Assembly (NCBI GenBank): GCA_023407175.1
Contig: JAEYMU010000048.1
Span: forward strand, 7,556-71,555
Direction: 5' to 3'
Length of the DNA: 64,000 bases
From: Bacillota bacterium
GTDB taxonomy: Bacteria; Bacillota_A; Clostridia; Lachnospirales; Lachnospiraceae
Shown: positions 6,632-15,886 of the stretch, one piece after another
Position numbering within the stretch: position 1 is the first letter of the stretch
How the letters are laid out: every line of letters begins with the position of its first letter
Notes under the pieces: model-generated
Databases searched by the model: none
What the model was told of the DNA's origin: nothing
Seen by the model: only the letters and a program-made list of their open reading frames with translations
Translations under genes and position numbers: made by a program

Positions 6632-7797
6632 ATATCTATACCTCTCACCTTATCAATCAATTTGGCAAAGGTCTTTCTGTTAGTATGAGTAATACGATAT
6701 GCATCAGTAAACAGCGTTTTTCCTTCTCTAACACTATTGTCTAGCAGTACTAAGAATCTATTATCATAACGAGATGCTGCAGTAACATAATAATCACCGC
6801 CACTTGTTTCCTTATTTATTTCTTTTTCTATATAATTCTTAATAGCTTCTTCTGCAATAGCATAATATGCGTCTTTTGTAATATAACCATTGTCCAATGC
6901 CCTTCTCGCTATAACCGTTGTTCCACATCTAAATGTAATTGCTAATTTCTTTACTTTACTGAAATCATCCAGATAATTATATAAACCACTCCACAAATCA
7001 ACAAAAACATCATTAGGTACCAGCAATTCGGCAGCAATAGCATTACAGATAATTTCATCCTGATTGGAATTAATTGCTTTACTATATCTATCATTATAAA
7101 AGCTATTCACTCCGATCCAAATATGAGCAGTTTCATGCAAAAGAGAAAACAACTTACCACTCTTAGAGTCATTTGTATTAATAAAAATCAATGGGGCATA
7201 ATTATCTAATAACGTAAACGCCCTAAACTCTTCGATATTTAATTTTCTATGGGTGTTTTGGTCAACGATACCACTCATCATTACTATAACCCCAATATCT
7301 TCAAGCTTTTTTCTAAGAACCCTAAAGGATTCTGCGGTATCAGAATTTAGACTATACCACTCCTTATTAATTCCAATTACACTACGAATATCATTTGCAA
7401 TTGTCAATGGATCTCGTACATCATTCATAGCTCCTACAAAACTCAGTTCACTATAATCAGATTTTATGAGGTGATTTTTCATCCAATCTTGAATACTTTC
7501 CATGCTACTAATTGTATCAATTAAATCACGACTTGGATTATTCGTATAATAATTATCTATTGTTCGGTACTGCAATATTGCAATATCTTCAACCGGTGGT
7601 TGCTGCAAGAAAAAATAGCCCAAGGGTATTTTGGTCGCTTTACTTACATTCTCGACTTGATTGAAAGTAGGTATTTTTTCACCACTTTTCCATTTTAACA
7701 TTATTTCATATAAAGATTTATTGATTTGATCATAATTAACCTTGTTAATGGCCCAACTAATAACTTCGGGTGCTATATTTACATTAATAGATGGCAT
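6628..7797 (-). CDS. XRE/ImmA-IrrE metallopeptidase-like protein, putative antitoxin
   Basis: 389 aa from the ATG after GAAAGGAGGTTTTTTT. An N-terminal HTH-like region (about 5-60: EVISWAINKVNYDQINKSLYEI, then PTFNQVENVSKATKIPLGYF) is followed by a COG2856-type zinc peptidase domain. HETAH at about residue 230 is followed by a downstream E (NQDEIICNAIAAELLVP). In this family the peptidase usually cleaves a partner regulator, and the gene often pairs with a PIN-type protein. It overlaps the DUF4411 gene, so a toxin-antitoxin role is likely but inferred. Confidence 0.8.
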   Translation of the reverse strand: MPSINVNIAPEVISWAINKVNYDQINKSLYEIMLKWKSGEKIPTFNQVENVSKATKIPLGYFFLQQPPVEDIAILQYRTIDNYYTNNPSRDLIDTISSMESIQDWMKNHLIKSDYSELSFVGAMNDVRDPLTIANDIRSVIGINKEWYSLNSDTAESFRVLRKKLEDIGVIVMMSGIVDQNTHRKLNIEEFRAFTLLDNYAPLIFINTNDSKSGKLFSLLHETAHIWIGVNSFYNDRYSKAINSNQDEIICNAIAAELLVPNDVFVDLWSGLYNYLDDFSKVKKLAITFRCGTTVIARRALDNGYITKDAYYAIAEEAIKNYIEKEINKETSGGDYYVTAASRYDNRFLVLLDNSVREGKTLFTDAYRITHTNRKTFAKLIDKVRGIDI

Positions 7798-7815
7798 AAA
7801 AAAACCTCCTTTCAT

Positions 7816-8526
7816 CGTATTGCTTCTGATATCATTATATCAATAGTATGCTCTTTTTATCAACCAATTACTAATAATATTATATGATAATAATGAAAAT
7901 AGTTTATTTATTAAAACACACTCAACAAGCCACTTCATCGTTTTTCTACAATGTTTTGCCCTGATTATACACCATACTCTATATTTCAGCAACAATAAAG
8001 ACACCTGCTGGAGAGCAAGTGCTATTTCTCTTATGACTGTAGGAGGCTATTCATTTATATACTACCAGTTAACGGCGATGTTATCCGCATTATTGCGGAT
8101 AACTCCCGTGTCGGTATTGACTACATAAGGTCTGATATTATGTCGATGATGGGTGGCAAAATACCGGGTACCGTTAAATATTCTCCCTTCAGGACGCCCC
8201 CATAATCAGTTCATTCTTCATACAAGGCGCGACACAGCACTGGCCCCATCCCTTCCCAGATCTGGTACGTCAGTCGGTCACCCCAGGGCCTGGGCCGCTC
8301 CCTTCCGTATTAACTCACCTGCTGACCTATTTGGTATATAAAATGTATAGAAGAAAGAAAGTAGAATCTTTTACTGTCATGTGTTTTCATTTGACTTTCT
8401 GACCTTGTATTCTGGCTATATAAGCATTTATATATCAATGAATAGCTATATGGCTTTTTGTCGTCTCATATTTAATTCTATGAGTTTAAAATGTATATAG
8501 CTATAGGCAGACTAATGTTTTTTCAC
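7816..8526. other. 711-nt gap with a GC-rich island
   Basis: No convincing gene. The left part is AT-rich and would hold the promoter of the ImmA/PIN operon. About 8030-8340 is conspicuously GC-richer than its surroundings. A 45-codon open stretch (YILPVNGDVIRIIADNSRVG continuing to SPFRTPP, about 8056-8205) follows an AGGAGG at 8041 but has no ATG/GTG/TTG start. It may be a gene remnant or a structured RNA. Confidence 0.35.
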
Positions 8527-8706
8527 CTAACAAGGGGCATCCTGATTGCCTTCAATCTTATGTTCTTTTAAAGATTTCTCTATTTCTTCGAGTAACTTCC
8601 TTTTTGTGACCCTTTTCCATAACTTGTATTGCGCTGCCGCAAACCGCTCCTCCCATCCTTCACTAAATGTTACAATAACTTCAATCTCTGGTTCTTGTTT
8701 CTTCAT
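8527..8706 (-). CDS. Small conserved-looking protein, 59 aa
   Basis: Translation MKKQEPEIEVIVTFSEGWEERF, then AAQYKLWKRVTKRKLLEEIEK. Acidic N-terminus and basic amphipathic middle. GGAGGTGCTCAATT stands before the ATG. Function unknown; similar short 'VTFSEGWE.RF' peptides are familiar from clostridial mobile elements, but I cannot name a family. Confidence 0.5.
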   Translation of the reverse strand: MKKQEPEIEVIVTFSEGWEERFAAAQYKLWKRVTKRKLLEEIEKSLKEHKIEGNQDAPC

Positions 8707-8742
8707 AATTGAGCACCTCCTTTATAAAGAATGCCCAAAATA

Positions 8743-9039
8743 CTAAAGTCTATCCTGATTATTTGCATCATTATATGTACTATCTGAAAAGAATTCGCCG
8801 TGGGGAAAATCTCCCTCGGCTAACTGCATTGCTCCGTCTCTGCCGAAGGAATAACACGGTCTTTTTTCGCCCTTTGCGTCAGTGTAATTAACCAACTCAA
8901 ATATGAGGGCGTTACCTTTAACCAATCCAAAAATGGATTGACCTATTTCTTCACCGAGACTGTCAATCTCATTTCTTATGTCTCTCATAACGTGTGCGTG
9001 TTGCTTTCCTGTAATCTCTGCAAGCTCAAGGCTTGTCAT
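8743..9039 (-). pseudogene. Truncated Rha-family phage regulatory protein
   Basis: The N-terminal 75 residues match Rha proteins (MTSLELAEITGKQHAHVMRDIRNEI, then GEKRPCYSFGRDGAMQL). After GAMQLAEG the similarity stops and an unrelated 20-residue tail leads to the stop. Intact Rha or Rha-ANT proteins are usually 200-270 aa, so the C-terminus has been lost. Rha proteins regulate phage development. A second Rha-like fragment lies at 10882-11079. Confidence 0.65.
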
Positions 9040-9150
9040 TTTAATTTCTCTTAAAACTTATTCGCTTATTATATGGTTTATTTTGTTATAATGTGGTATA
9101 ATCTTCGTATCGTTGGCGAACGAAATACATTTTCATAGGAGATGGTCATT

Positions 9151-9454
9151 ATGGATGTAAACAAACAACTTATAAATGATTTACCGGATGAGACAATTGC
9201 AACTTTTAAAAGCGATGCTAGTCAAGCAATTACTTATTGTCCTGATGATACAGTCAATACCATGGGTGAAACTCATAAGGCAATGGTAAAAGCCTTGGAA
9301 TCGTTCAAAAATATTATTGTTCAATGTTGCTAAAAAGACTTTTGAGGCAGATAAGAATTTGTCTCTTCTTTTTGAATTGGTCCGTCAATTAATTCATGCT
9401 AAAATTCTTCAACCCTCTGCAAATAAAGCTGTTCATTTTTCATATTGGTTTTAA
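9151..9454 (+). pseudogene. Frameshifted small protein gene
   Basis: The ATG at 9151 follows CATAGGAGATGGTCATT. The first frame reads MDVNKQLINDLPDETIATFKS and continues to KALESFKNIIVQCC, stop at 9333. In the next frame a sensible continuation runs KILLFNVAKKTFEADKNLSLLFELVRQLIHA and stops at 9454. The switch falls at a CAAAAAT run near 9309, so a one-base indel or a sequencing error is likely. Family not recognised. Confidence 0.45.
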
Positions 9455-9851
9455 AAATCATCTTTTTATTAATATTTGTATTGCTTTCAACGCATCTCTT
9501 CATTTTCCAAAAACTTTTCTTGGAATTTCAAAATTTGTCCTGTGTGTTCTTCTGATGAGTACACTCGGTATTTTTGGATTCTCAAAATTAAATTTGTACG
9601 GGGGGGGTGTCTGCCTACACGCCGCAGACTAGGGACAAGGATTTAATCCTTACAATAGATGAAATGGGACGAACATATGACAAGACACGGCGGCATCGTT
9701 AAGGCCTGGAGCAGGCATTGACAGCCCCGGATATGAGACATATAGGAATTCATTTGGTATAAAGAAAAGAAGAAAGAAATTAGCTTGTTAAATGTTTATT
9801 GTTTACATTTATTACAAATTATGTTAATATAATATTGCTCAAGTGTAAAGA

Positions 9852-9895
9852 GCCCTGCACATCTCTGGGGATATGGTGTGTAGGGCATCTTTTTA
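9852..9895 (+). terminator. Hairpin with T-tract in a 508-nt gap
   Basis: GCCCTGCAC pairs imperfectly with GTGTGTAGGGC and is followed by ATCTTTTTATTT. It lies 68 nt before the Big_2 gene and may terminate read-through or act in its leader. The rest of 9455-9962 shows no gene; about 9600-9760 is GC-richer and looks like remnant sequence. Confidence 0.5.
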
Positions 9896-9962
9896 TTTAC
9901 AAATCGCGACAATTATATTACTATATAATGGTAAACATTAGTATATACATAGGAGGGATTAC

Positions 9963-10841
9963 ATGAAAAAGTTTTTATCATTACTATTAATGCTTGTTTT
10001 ATGTTTATCATTGGCAGCACCTGGTATTTCATATGCCGCAACAATCAAACTGAATAAAACCAGCCTTACTCTATATGAGGGGAATATTTATACCCTGAAG
10101 CTGACAGGTACAACTAAAACCGTAAAATGGTCAACAAGCAATAAAACTGTTGCTACTGTAACATCAAAAGGCAAAATAACAGCCGTAAAAGCAGGCAAGG
10201 CTACCATAACCGCATCTGTTTCCACAAAGAAGTACACCTGTAAATTAACCGTAAAGGAATCTTTTAATGCAAAAAAAGCAATTGATAGCATAGATGCCGA
10301 TGTTCAGGACTTGGGGACCGGACTTGTCGCAACATTGAAAAACAATTATTCTTTCAATTTTCAGATGACTGCTACTGCTGTGTTTTATGATTCTGATGGA
10401 AAAATGCTTGGAAAATCTACCGCAGATAACTATTATTTTGAAAAAGGAAGAAGTTGTGCTCTCTATTTCTACGGTCCTTATGATAGTAATTACTCTCCAG
10501 TAGAATATGATAGTTATAAGATTTTATATTCTGTTGATGCTGTCTCCGAATATATAACAAGCAATGTATCAGACATTAAGACCAATTCAAACATAGGAGC
10601 TGATAATGTCATGGTCGAGGCAACTAACTCCGGAGACAAGGAAAGCGAGTATACATGTGTAAGTATAGTTTTCTATAAGGGGGATGTTGTGGTTGGATAT
10701 GATTATACTTATGTTGACGTAAGTTCTCCAGGCTCTACGAATTATGCTGATTTCTCGTTCCCGTATGATAGCGATTACAATACTATACAGATAGATAACT
10801 ATAAAGTATATGTGAACTATTCTTATAATTATACTTGGTAA
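9963..10841 (+). CDS. Secreted protein with a Big_2 Ig-like domain
   Basis: 292 aa with a clear signal peptide (MKKFLSLLLMLVLCLSLAAP, cleavage probably after SYAA). A bacterial Ig-like Big_2 domain follows at about 26-98: IKLNKTSLTLYEGNIYTLKL, WSTSNKTVATVTSKGKITAVKAGKATITASV. The C-terminal 190 residues are Tyr/Asp-rich with two similar segments (ATAVFYDSDGKML.. and VSIVFYKGDVVVG..), suggesting duplicated beta-sandwich modules. TAGGAGGGATTAC precedes the ATG. It is extracellular cargo, possibly surface-binding; no catalytic motif is seen. Confidence 0.75.
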   Translation: MKKFLSLLLMLVLCLSLAAPGISYAATIKLNKTSLTLYEGNIYTLKLTGTTKTVKWSTSNKTVATVTSKGKITAVKAGKATITASVSTKKYTCKLTVKESFNAKKAIDSIDADVQDLGTGLVATLKNNYSFNFQMTATAVFYDSDGKMLGKSTADNYYFEKGRSCALYFYGPYDSNYSPVEYDSYKILYSVDAVSEYITSNVSDIKTNSNIGADNVMVEATNSGDKESEYTCVSIVFYKGDVVVGYDYTYVDVSSPGSTNYADFSFPYDSDYNTIQIDNYKVYVNYSYNYTW

Positions 10842-10848
10842 ATATCTC

Positions 10849-10880
10849 ACCCCGGCCAGTACATCATAATGACCGGGGGG
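10849..10880 (+). terminator. Terminator after Big_2 gene
   Basis: CCCCGG/CCGGGG arms 10 nt after the stop codon, followed by a short T-containing stretch. Confidence 0.5.
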
Positions 10881-10881
10881 T

Positions 10882-11079
10882 TCACTTGTGCCGACGCAAC
10901 TTTCTCAGACTCCAGTTTGAGTTTCGACGTTGAAACTTCATACTATCATATCCCATAGCGATAAGAGTAAAACCATCCTTTGTCATTTGGTACATTGGAT
11001 TGCTTTTGCCATTAGAAGCTATATACGAGGTCAAATTGAATAGCCCCGAAAATTCGATGCCGCGAATTCTTAGAATCAC
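10882..11079 (-). pseudogene. Rha-family fragment
   Basis: The segment FNLTSYIASNGKSNPMYQMTKDGFTLIAMGYDSMKFQ matches the middle of Rha proteins, including the usual 'MYQMTKDGFTLLAMG' block. The N-terminal HTH-like part is missing and the sequence after MKFQ is degenerate. No good start site is visible. It is probably a decayed copy or a displaced part of the Rha gene at 8743. Confidence 0.55.
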
Positions 11080-11206
11080 TTATTACGTATACAATAATTT
11101 ACTTAACATTCAAAAGTACCATGCTAAATCAAACTACTACAATACATCTATATTGCACCCAAATGATACACACATTTCTTATTCATAGTATAAAAGGAGG
11201 TACAGT

Positions 11207-11839
11207 ATGGCAGAACGTATTTCTGTTAAAAAAGCTGCCGAACTAACAGGGCTAAGTGAGTTAACAATCAGATTGGGAATTAAGTGCGGAAGTCTCGAAT
11301 TTGGGAGAGCAATTCCATCCAAATCAGGTAAACAACATACATACCATATTAGCCCTAAAAAACTTGAAGAGTATCTCGGCATGCAAAAAGAACTTAATAA
11401 AGAAATAGATCCAGGGTCTGTAATCGATACAAAAATCAAACTACTGGAAGATGAAGTCCAACAACTTAAATCCAATTTGCATGAACTTAGCTTGGTAATT
11501 AATGGGCTGCTTGATAACCAAGAATACTTAATTAAAAGATTGAATGGCGAAAAAGTCAAAGGATATTCAACTACCTTCAGCAGCACAATTATGAATTTTA
11601 GAAAAAAGCCTGTATATGATATCCCAGAAGAAAAAGTCACTGTCAAAAGAACTGCCGAGCTTTTGGGTGTATCGCCAATAGTAATCCACTTAGGTATCAT
11701 TCACGGAGAGTTTCCTTTTGGAACTGTTACGCAAAAAGTTCAATATAACGGAAATCACCAGAATGTTTATCATATCAATGCCAGGAAACTTGCTGAATAT
11801 TTAGGCATAACAATCGAACAGGTTAAAGGTACCCAGTAA
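11207..11839 (+). CDS. Tandem-duplicated HTH protein
   Basis: 210 aa. Two copies of the same module are visible: residues about 4-60 (ISVKKAAELTGLSELTIRLGI, ending YHISPKKLEEYLGM) and about 143-205 (VTVKRTAELLGVSPIVIHLGI, ending YHINARKLAEYLGI). They are joined by a coiled-coil-like linker (IKLLEDEVQQLKSNLHELSLV). The modules resemble excisionase/MerR-like DNA-binding domains. One chain with two DNA-binding heads and a coiled coil suggests an architectural or regulatory DNA-bridging role, which is inference. AAAAGGAGGTACAGT precedes the ATG. Confidence 0.65.
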   Translation: MAERISVKKAAELTGLSELTIRLGIKCGSLEFGRAIPSKSGKQHTYHISPKKLEEYLGMQKELNKEIDPGSVIDTKIKLLEDEVQQLKSNLHELSLVINGLLDNQEYLIKRLNGEKVKGYSTTFSSTIMNFRKKPVYDIPEEKVTVKRTAELLGVSPIVIHLGIIHGEFPFGTVTQKVQYNGNHQNVYHINARKLAEYLGITIEQVKGTQ

Positions 11840-11943
11840 CCTCGTATTTTAGCAATACAATCGCTTTATATTCACTTGATAAAATACAAGATGCATCTCT
11901 TATTCCCTATAATCTGATTTCTGGCAGTTTTTAACGATATCTT

Positions 11944-13101
11944 TTAATAATAGGGCTCTTCCTTCTTTTCCGGTATAGGATCACTACCATGACCCCTAAT
12001 ACCAAGGATTTCATCCGTTTTTCTTATCGTGGGATCATACCAATCCGCTTTATCATTTGCCCAAGCTATCCATTCTGAATTTTTGTTATTCAGGTCTCTT
12101 TGCTGAACATAATTTGTATATGCTCGAATTTTCATGGCAATATCAAAATTATTTACTTCGTTTAAAAGCAACTCTAATTTCTCTTTTTCTTTTATACGTT
12201 CCTGATTATGTAATTGAGCCAGGCGACTTTCCTCCTTTTTCTTTAAGTCCATTTCCAGTGTTTCCAAATGTGTATTATGTCGTTCTTCTGATAATTGAAG
12301 AAATTTATATATAATTTCTGGTACTCTATCCTCGAGTTTTCTCTTTGAGGTATCTCCAATTCGTGTATCTCGCTTCCCATAGCTATAAATTATAAAAACA
12401 AGTTTTCCATTATGAACATGGTCATACTTAGATATTTTGGGTGGGTTCTCTATGGATTCTTTACCTTGCCTCTTCTCACACTTAATAGTTTCAGTTTTTT
12501 CAAATTCATTAAATACATGAGAAGCATCGCTTATTTGCTCCATTAAATGAAAAGCAATGTCTTCCCCACGTATATCAAGTGTTGAATCATCGTTAAATCG
12601 CCCACCCAATTTGATTAGTCCGGCGACTACATAGTCGATAATCTCTATAGCTCGATCTTTCTGGGCATCAGAAGTGACGCAGCGTTTATGTACCCTATTC
12701 ATTATATCCTTATCATAAGAAAAACCGCTTAATAGTTGATTTGCACCTCTAGTAAATAAAGTCACTGTTTCTTTAAATGCTTTTTGTTCATCCTGTGTTA
12801 AAAAGCTTAAAGATCCGTAATTGAAGTTTCTATAAGTATCTCCTGTATTCTCACGACTGCATCCTACTATTTTAGATCGTCCATTTGATTGCATTGGAAG
12901 ATCTATCTTCTGGACCTCTTTACCATGTGCAAGCTTAGCCCAATAACCATTAGGAGGTGTCGGTATATTCATGGACTTACATATTTTCTTAATTGCTACA
13001 TTGGAAACCCCGTATAACTTAGCGACCTGAATAACCGGTGCATTCCAGACTTGTTCATATAATTTTTCTCGCTCATACACATTTTTACCATCTGTTGACA
13101 T
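11944..13101 (-). CDS. HTH protein of the 'YEREKLYEQVW' family, function unknown
   Basis: 385 aa. The N-terminal 55 residues (YEREKLYEQVWNAPVIQVAKLYGVSNVAIKKICKSMNIPTPPNGYWAKLAHGK) form a helix-turn-helix found in many uncharacterised bacterial proteins, often near restriction or defence genes. The middle is all-helical; a KKKEESRLAQLHNQERIKEKEKLELL coiled coil lies at about 275-310. The C-terminus is basic/aromatic (WIAWANDKADWYDP). It is monocistronic on the minus strand and flanked by AT-rich gaps. It may act in defence or regulation; no catalytic residues are recognised. Confidence 0.55.
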   Translation of the reverse strand: MSTDGKNVYEREKLYEQVWNAPVIQVAKLYGVSNVAIKKICKSMNIPTPPNGYWAKLAHGKEVQKIDLPMQSNGRSKIVGCSRENTGDTYRNFNYGSLSFLTQDEQKAFKETVTLFTRGANQLLSGFSYDKDIMNRVHKRCVTSDAQKDRAIEIIDYVVAGLIKLGGRFNDDSTLDIRGEDIAFHLMEQISDASHVFNEFEKTETIKCEKRQGKESIENPPKISKYDHVHNGKLVFIIYSYGKRDTRIGDTSKRKLEDRVPEIIYKFLQLSEERHNTHLETLEMDLKKKEESRLAQLHNQERIKEKEKLELLLNEVNNFDIAMKIRAYTNYVQQRDLNNKNSEWIAWANDKADWYDPTIRKTDEILGIRGHGSDPIPEKKEEPYY

Positions 13102-13278
13102 AAATTCTCCTCACATCCTATTGATAGATTAATAAGATATTATACCATTTTATAACGGAGAATTGGCGTTTACAATATGCAACTTTTATGTGGTATTTTG
13201 TTCTATTTACGCAACTATTATTAATAAGCTTTGAATTATACTCGGATGTCCGAATTTCCGACGTCTCAATATCTCTCT

Positions 13279-13620
13279 TTATTTATTAATAAGCTTTGGA
13301 TTATACGGGTCTGTCAAATCCCACCCTTCATAGTCTTTCATGAATTTTTCTAAGGCAGATCTCCTTACTTTTCTACTTCCTAACTGTAAATATGGGAGTA
13401 GCCCGGATTTCAACAAATCACCAACATAATTCTTATTGCATTTTAAAAGCTTTGCTATTTCAGCCGTAGTAAAAAGCTCATCGCAATTGCTTTCATTGGT
13501 ATAATAATGGTGATAATCTACATGCGCCAGACGCATACCGCTAGAATTATATTCCTCAATTTTTTTTTGCAATTTACAAACTGCCTCTATTAATCTCTCT
13601 ATTTGATCTTCTAAATACAT
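13279..13620 (-). CDS. Excisionase-like HTH DNA-binding protein
   Basis: 113 aa. The N-terminal helix is coiled-coil-like (LEDQIERLIEAVCKLQKKIEEY). The second half is a MerR/Xis-type HTH (ELFTTAEIAKLLKCNKNYVGDLLKSGLLPYLQLGSRKVRRSALEKFMKDYEG). The start is uncertain: ATG at 13620, or TTG at 13629 closer to GGGAG. It could serve element 2 as an excisionase or transcription factor. Confidence 0.6.
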   Translation of the reverse strand: MYLEDQIERLIEAVCKLQKKIEEYNSSGMRLAHVDYHHYYTNESNCDELFTTAEIAKLLKCNKNYVGDLLKSGLLPYLQLGSRKVRRSALEKFMKDYEGWDLTDPYNPKLINK

Positions 13621-13697
13621 CCCACACAATGACTCCCTTCTTTTGATACTCTTTGTTTATAAATATGGTCATCACGGCGGTACATTATCTGAATACA

Positions 13698-14281
13698 TTA
13701 TATTATTTCAAATTGGATACCTCCATGCAGTTTTTTGCATGCCGATGATAAAGATATTATAATACCATTTTCAACTACAAAGATATCTCCAGCTAATACA
13801 CGAATTTCATAGAGAGATATCTTCAAAAATTGAGGATATCGCACGTCATACCAACATGCTACCATTGTCTTATATAACCTTGTACGCTTTTGCCAGCGCA
13901 GAGGTGTTTGAGTGTGAACAAAATTCAATTGAACGCTTAAAGAGGTATAGGAAAAAGTTCCGACACCACTTTCCTTAGTCTGGAATAAGTGCAAAACGCT
14001 GCCCTCACTTCTATGCCTAATGAAAATTCAGTACAACCTACATATTTCGCTGTGAATAGAACGAAAAACTCCGTTGTACTGTTTTCACATACCTTAATCT
14101 GAACGGAATTTTCCGTTGAGTATAATTTATCCGCCTTACTCACTTTGATATACATTACTATAAAGAAATCGGAGTGGGCGATTTTCCCCGCTCGGCGATG
14201 CCGTGAAAGGTCAATCACAATATAGCTGCCCTCAATTTTGAGGCCAGCTATAACTGCACTGATTGACTTATCTATATTCAT
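13698..14281 (-). pseudogene. Probable split gene of unknown function
   Basis: Two overlapping frames, 14281-13937 (MNIDKSISAVIAGLKIEGSY continuing to GIEVR) and 13994-13698 (ending SSACKKLHGGIQFEII), read as one beta-rich protein if joined by a frameshift near 13960-13990. The first frame has no ribosome binding site. It may be a decayed gene or two chance frames. Confidence 0.3.
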
Positions 14282-14944
14282 ATCTTAGTACAAAAATCAT
14301 ATGATGCTTAAATAGCACATAATGCAAATGCTAAAGAAGGAAAATAGGGCTGTCCATAAAGTGGACACCCCTACCAAAGTACGAGAGGTAGTCTTTGGAG
14401 CCGTTCCACTTGATATGTACTTTCAGTGAAGAAATCGCCCAGCGCAATATTGCTCCCGGATAATTGATCAGAATATCTTCTGTATTTATATGAATTCCCT
14501 TGCTTCGTCCTCGCTTCGTTTGATTTTTTTCTGCGCCTAAAGATTTAAAATATGTCTGTCTCAAGCACACATCAAAAAATATTTCTCACGGTTCGCTCGT
14601 GGTTCACGTGTTGTTCGCTTGCATTATTGTGCGCATAAAGCATACATCCCGGTATTCCAAAAGGATTCCCAAAACTCTGTGAAGCCCGCCCTTGTAGATG
14701 CGCTCAAAATTGAGCTAACCTATCAGAATTAAGGCTAACCGGAGGATGGCGCAATATTGCGCTCACCGATTTCTATCCGGTACCTCTTACAAACCAAATA
14801 ATTCAATTTTAAATTTAATCGTAAATATAAGATGTATAGCTCGGTATATCAAAAGGACTCTCCAAAATTGGAGAAACGTCCCCTTTTAATGAACGAAAAA
14901 TTTCGTTTATCTTTTCTGCCGGCTTTCTTATGATTAATCACTTA
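14282..14944. other. 663-nt region without a convincing gene
   Basis: A 79-codon frame (14570-14331) has no ribosome binding site or recognisable motif. Two imperfect copies of a block with CGGTAT.TCAAAAGGA occur at about 14651-14680 and 14841-14870; the second is part of the terminator of the sigma factor gene. A GCGCAATATTGCGC palindrome lies at about 14749-14762. Confidence 0.3.
14851..14886 (-). terminator. Intrinsic terminator of the element sigma factor gene
   Basis: On the minus strand GGAC-GTT-TCTCC pairs with GGAGA-GTCC around AATTTT and is followed by TTTT, about 60 nt after the sigma factor stop. Confidence 0.6.
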
Positions 14945-15886
14945 TTACATTATCCCACTATCTACCCAGCCCATATTGACCGCATATTTAAGCTCCCTCT
15001 TATTCAGATAAGTTAGTTTTCCTTCCTCTGCCCAGCATTTTACCCTGTGTGCATCAATCGGGCATTCTCCGCTCCACAAACCCAACTCCTGACCCAGCCT
15101 ACGTGTCCGGGAATTGCATCTTAATTGCTTTAATGCCTTGGCTTCGTATTGTCTTACCATCTCTCTTGTAATGCCCATTCGAGAACCAGCACTATCCAAC
15201 GTACTACTTTCAACAAACCTATATTGAATAACCTTGATCATTCTCTCATCCTTCAGCACCTGGGACACGATATCCCAAAGCTCTCCCCGGAACTGTACTG
15301 CTGCCAGCCGCTCCACTGCATCCCCTTCCACATCGACCTCTGCCGATACCGTATCCCCTAGGGACAGACTTTCATTATCGTTCCCGGGTATTACTTCATC
15401 CAGGCTCCGGACCGCCCCCTGGAACATGAACTGCTCCAGCTTCTCCACTCTGGCTGGAGATATCGCAATCCAAGAAGCATATTCCCACTTATCAGGTTCC
15501 CGATTGTAATTGCTAAGGAAATAGGCCCTTGCCTGGTTATACTTATATATCTTCTCCTGGGTATGTATTGGTATCCGAATTATCCGACCGGAGTTATCCA
15601 GGAAGTGCTTTACCACCTGATTGATCCACAGGCTGGCATAGGTAAGGAAATTTGCTCCCTGATCGGGATCATAACGCTTTACAGCCTCAATCAGGCCAAA
15701 ATATGCTTCATGCATCAATTCCTCCTTCTCGATGATTGGAAGGCTGTCATGGCCGCTCTGGTACACATAGCGGAATCTTTTTATTACTGTAGCTATGAAT
15801 CCTTTATTCTGTATATAGAGATGTTCCATGTTATGCTCCTGATCAATCCCCTGCTGGATCAGGCCCACTAATTCCTCATTGGTCAT
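14945..15886 (-). CDS. Element-encoded sigma-70 family factor
   Basis: 313 aa. Sigma region 2 is clear: LMHEAYFGLIEAVKRYDPDQGANFLTYASLWINQVVKHFLDNSGRIIRIPIH. A region 3-like block (WEYASWIAISPARVEKLEQFM) and a region 4 helix-turn-helix (SAGSRMGITREMVRQYEAKALKQLR) follow. It resembles primary-type (SigA/SigF-group) factors more than ECF factors. The C-terminus continues about 50 residues past region 4. Residing in element 2 among minus-strand cargo genes, it could direct RNA polymerase to element or helper-phage promoters. AGGGGATATC precedes the ATG. Confidence 0.85.
   Translation of the reverse strand: MTNEELVGLIQQGIDQEHNMEHLYIQNKGFIATVIKRFRYVYQSGHDSLPIIEKEELMHEAYFGLIEAVKRYDPDQGANFLTYASLWINQVVKHFLDNSGRIIRIPIHTQEKIYKYNQARAYFLSNYNREPDKWEYASWIAISPARVEKLEQFMFQGAVRSLDEVIPGNDNESLSLGDTVSAEVDVEGDAVERLAAVQFRGELWDIVSQVLKDERMIKVIQYRFVESSTLDSAGSRMGITREMVRQYEAKALKQLRCNSRTRRLGQELGLWSGECPIDAHRVKCWAEEGKLTYLNKRELKYAVNMGWVDSGIM

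Noticed and set aside
14331..14570. 79-codon minus-strand frame near the sigma factor
   Set aside because: No ribosome binding site, no family resemblance, and it lies in a region of repeats and hairpins.
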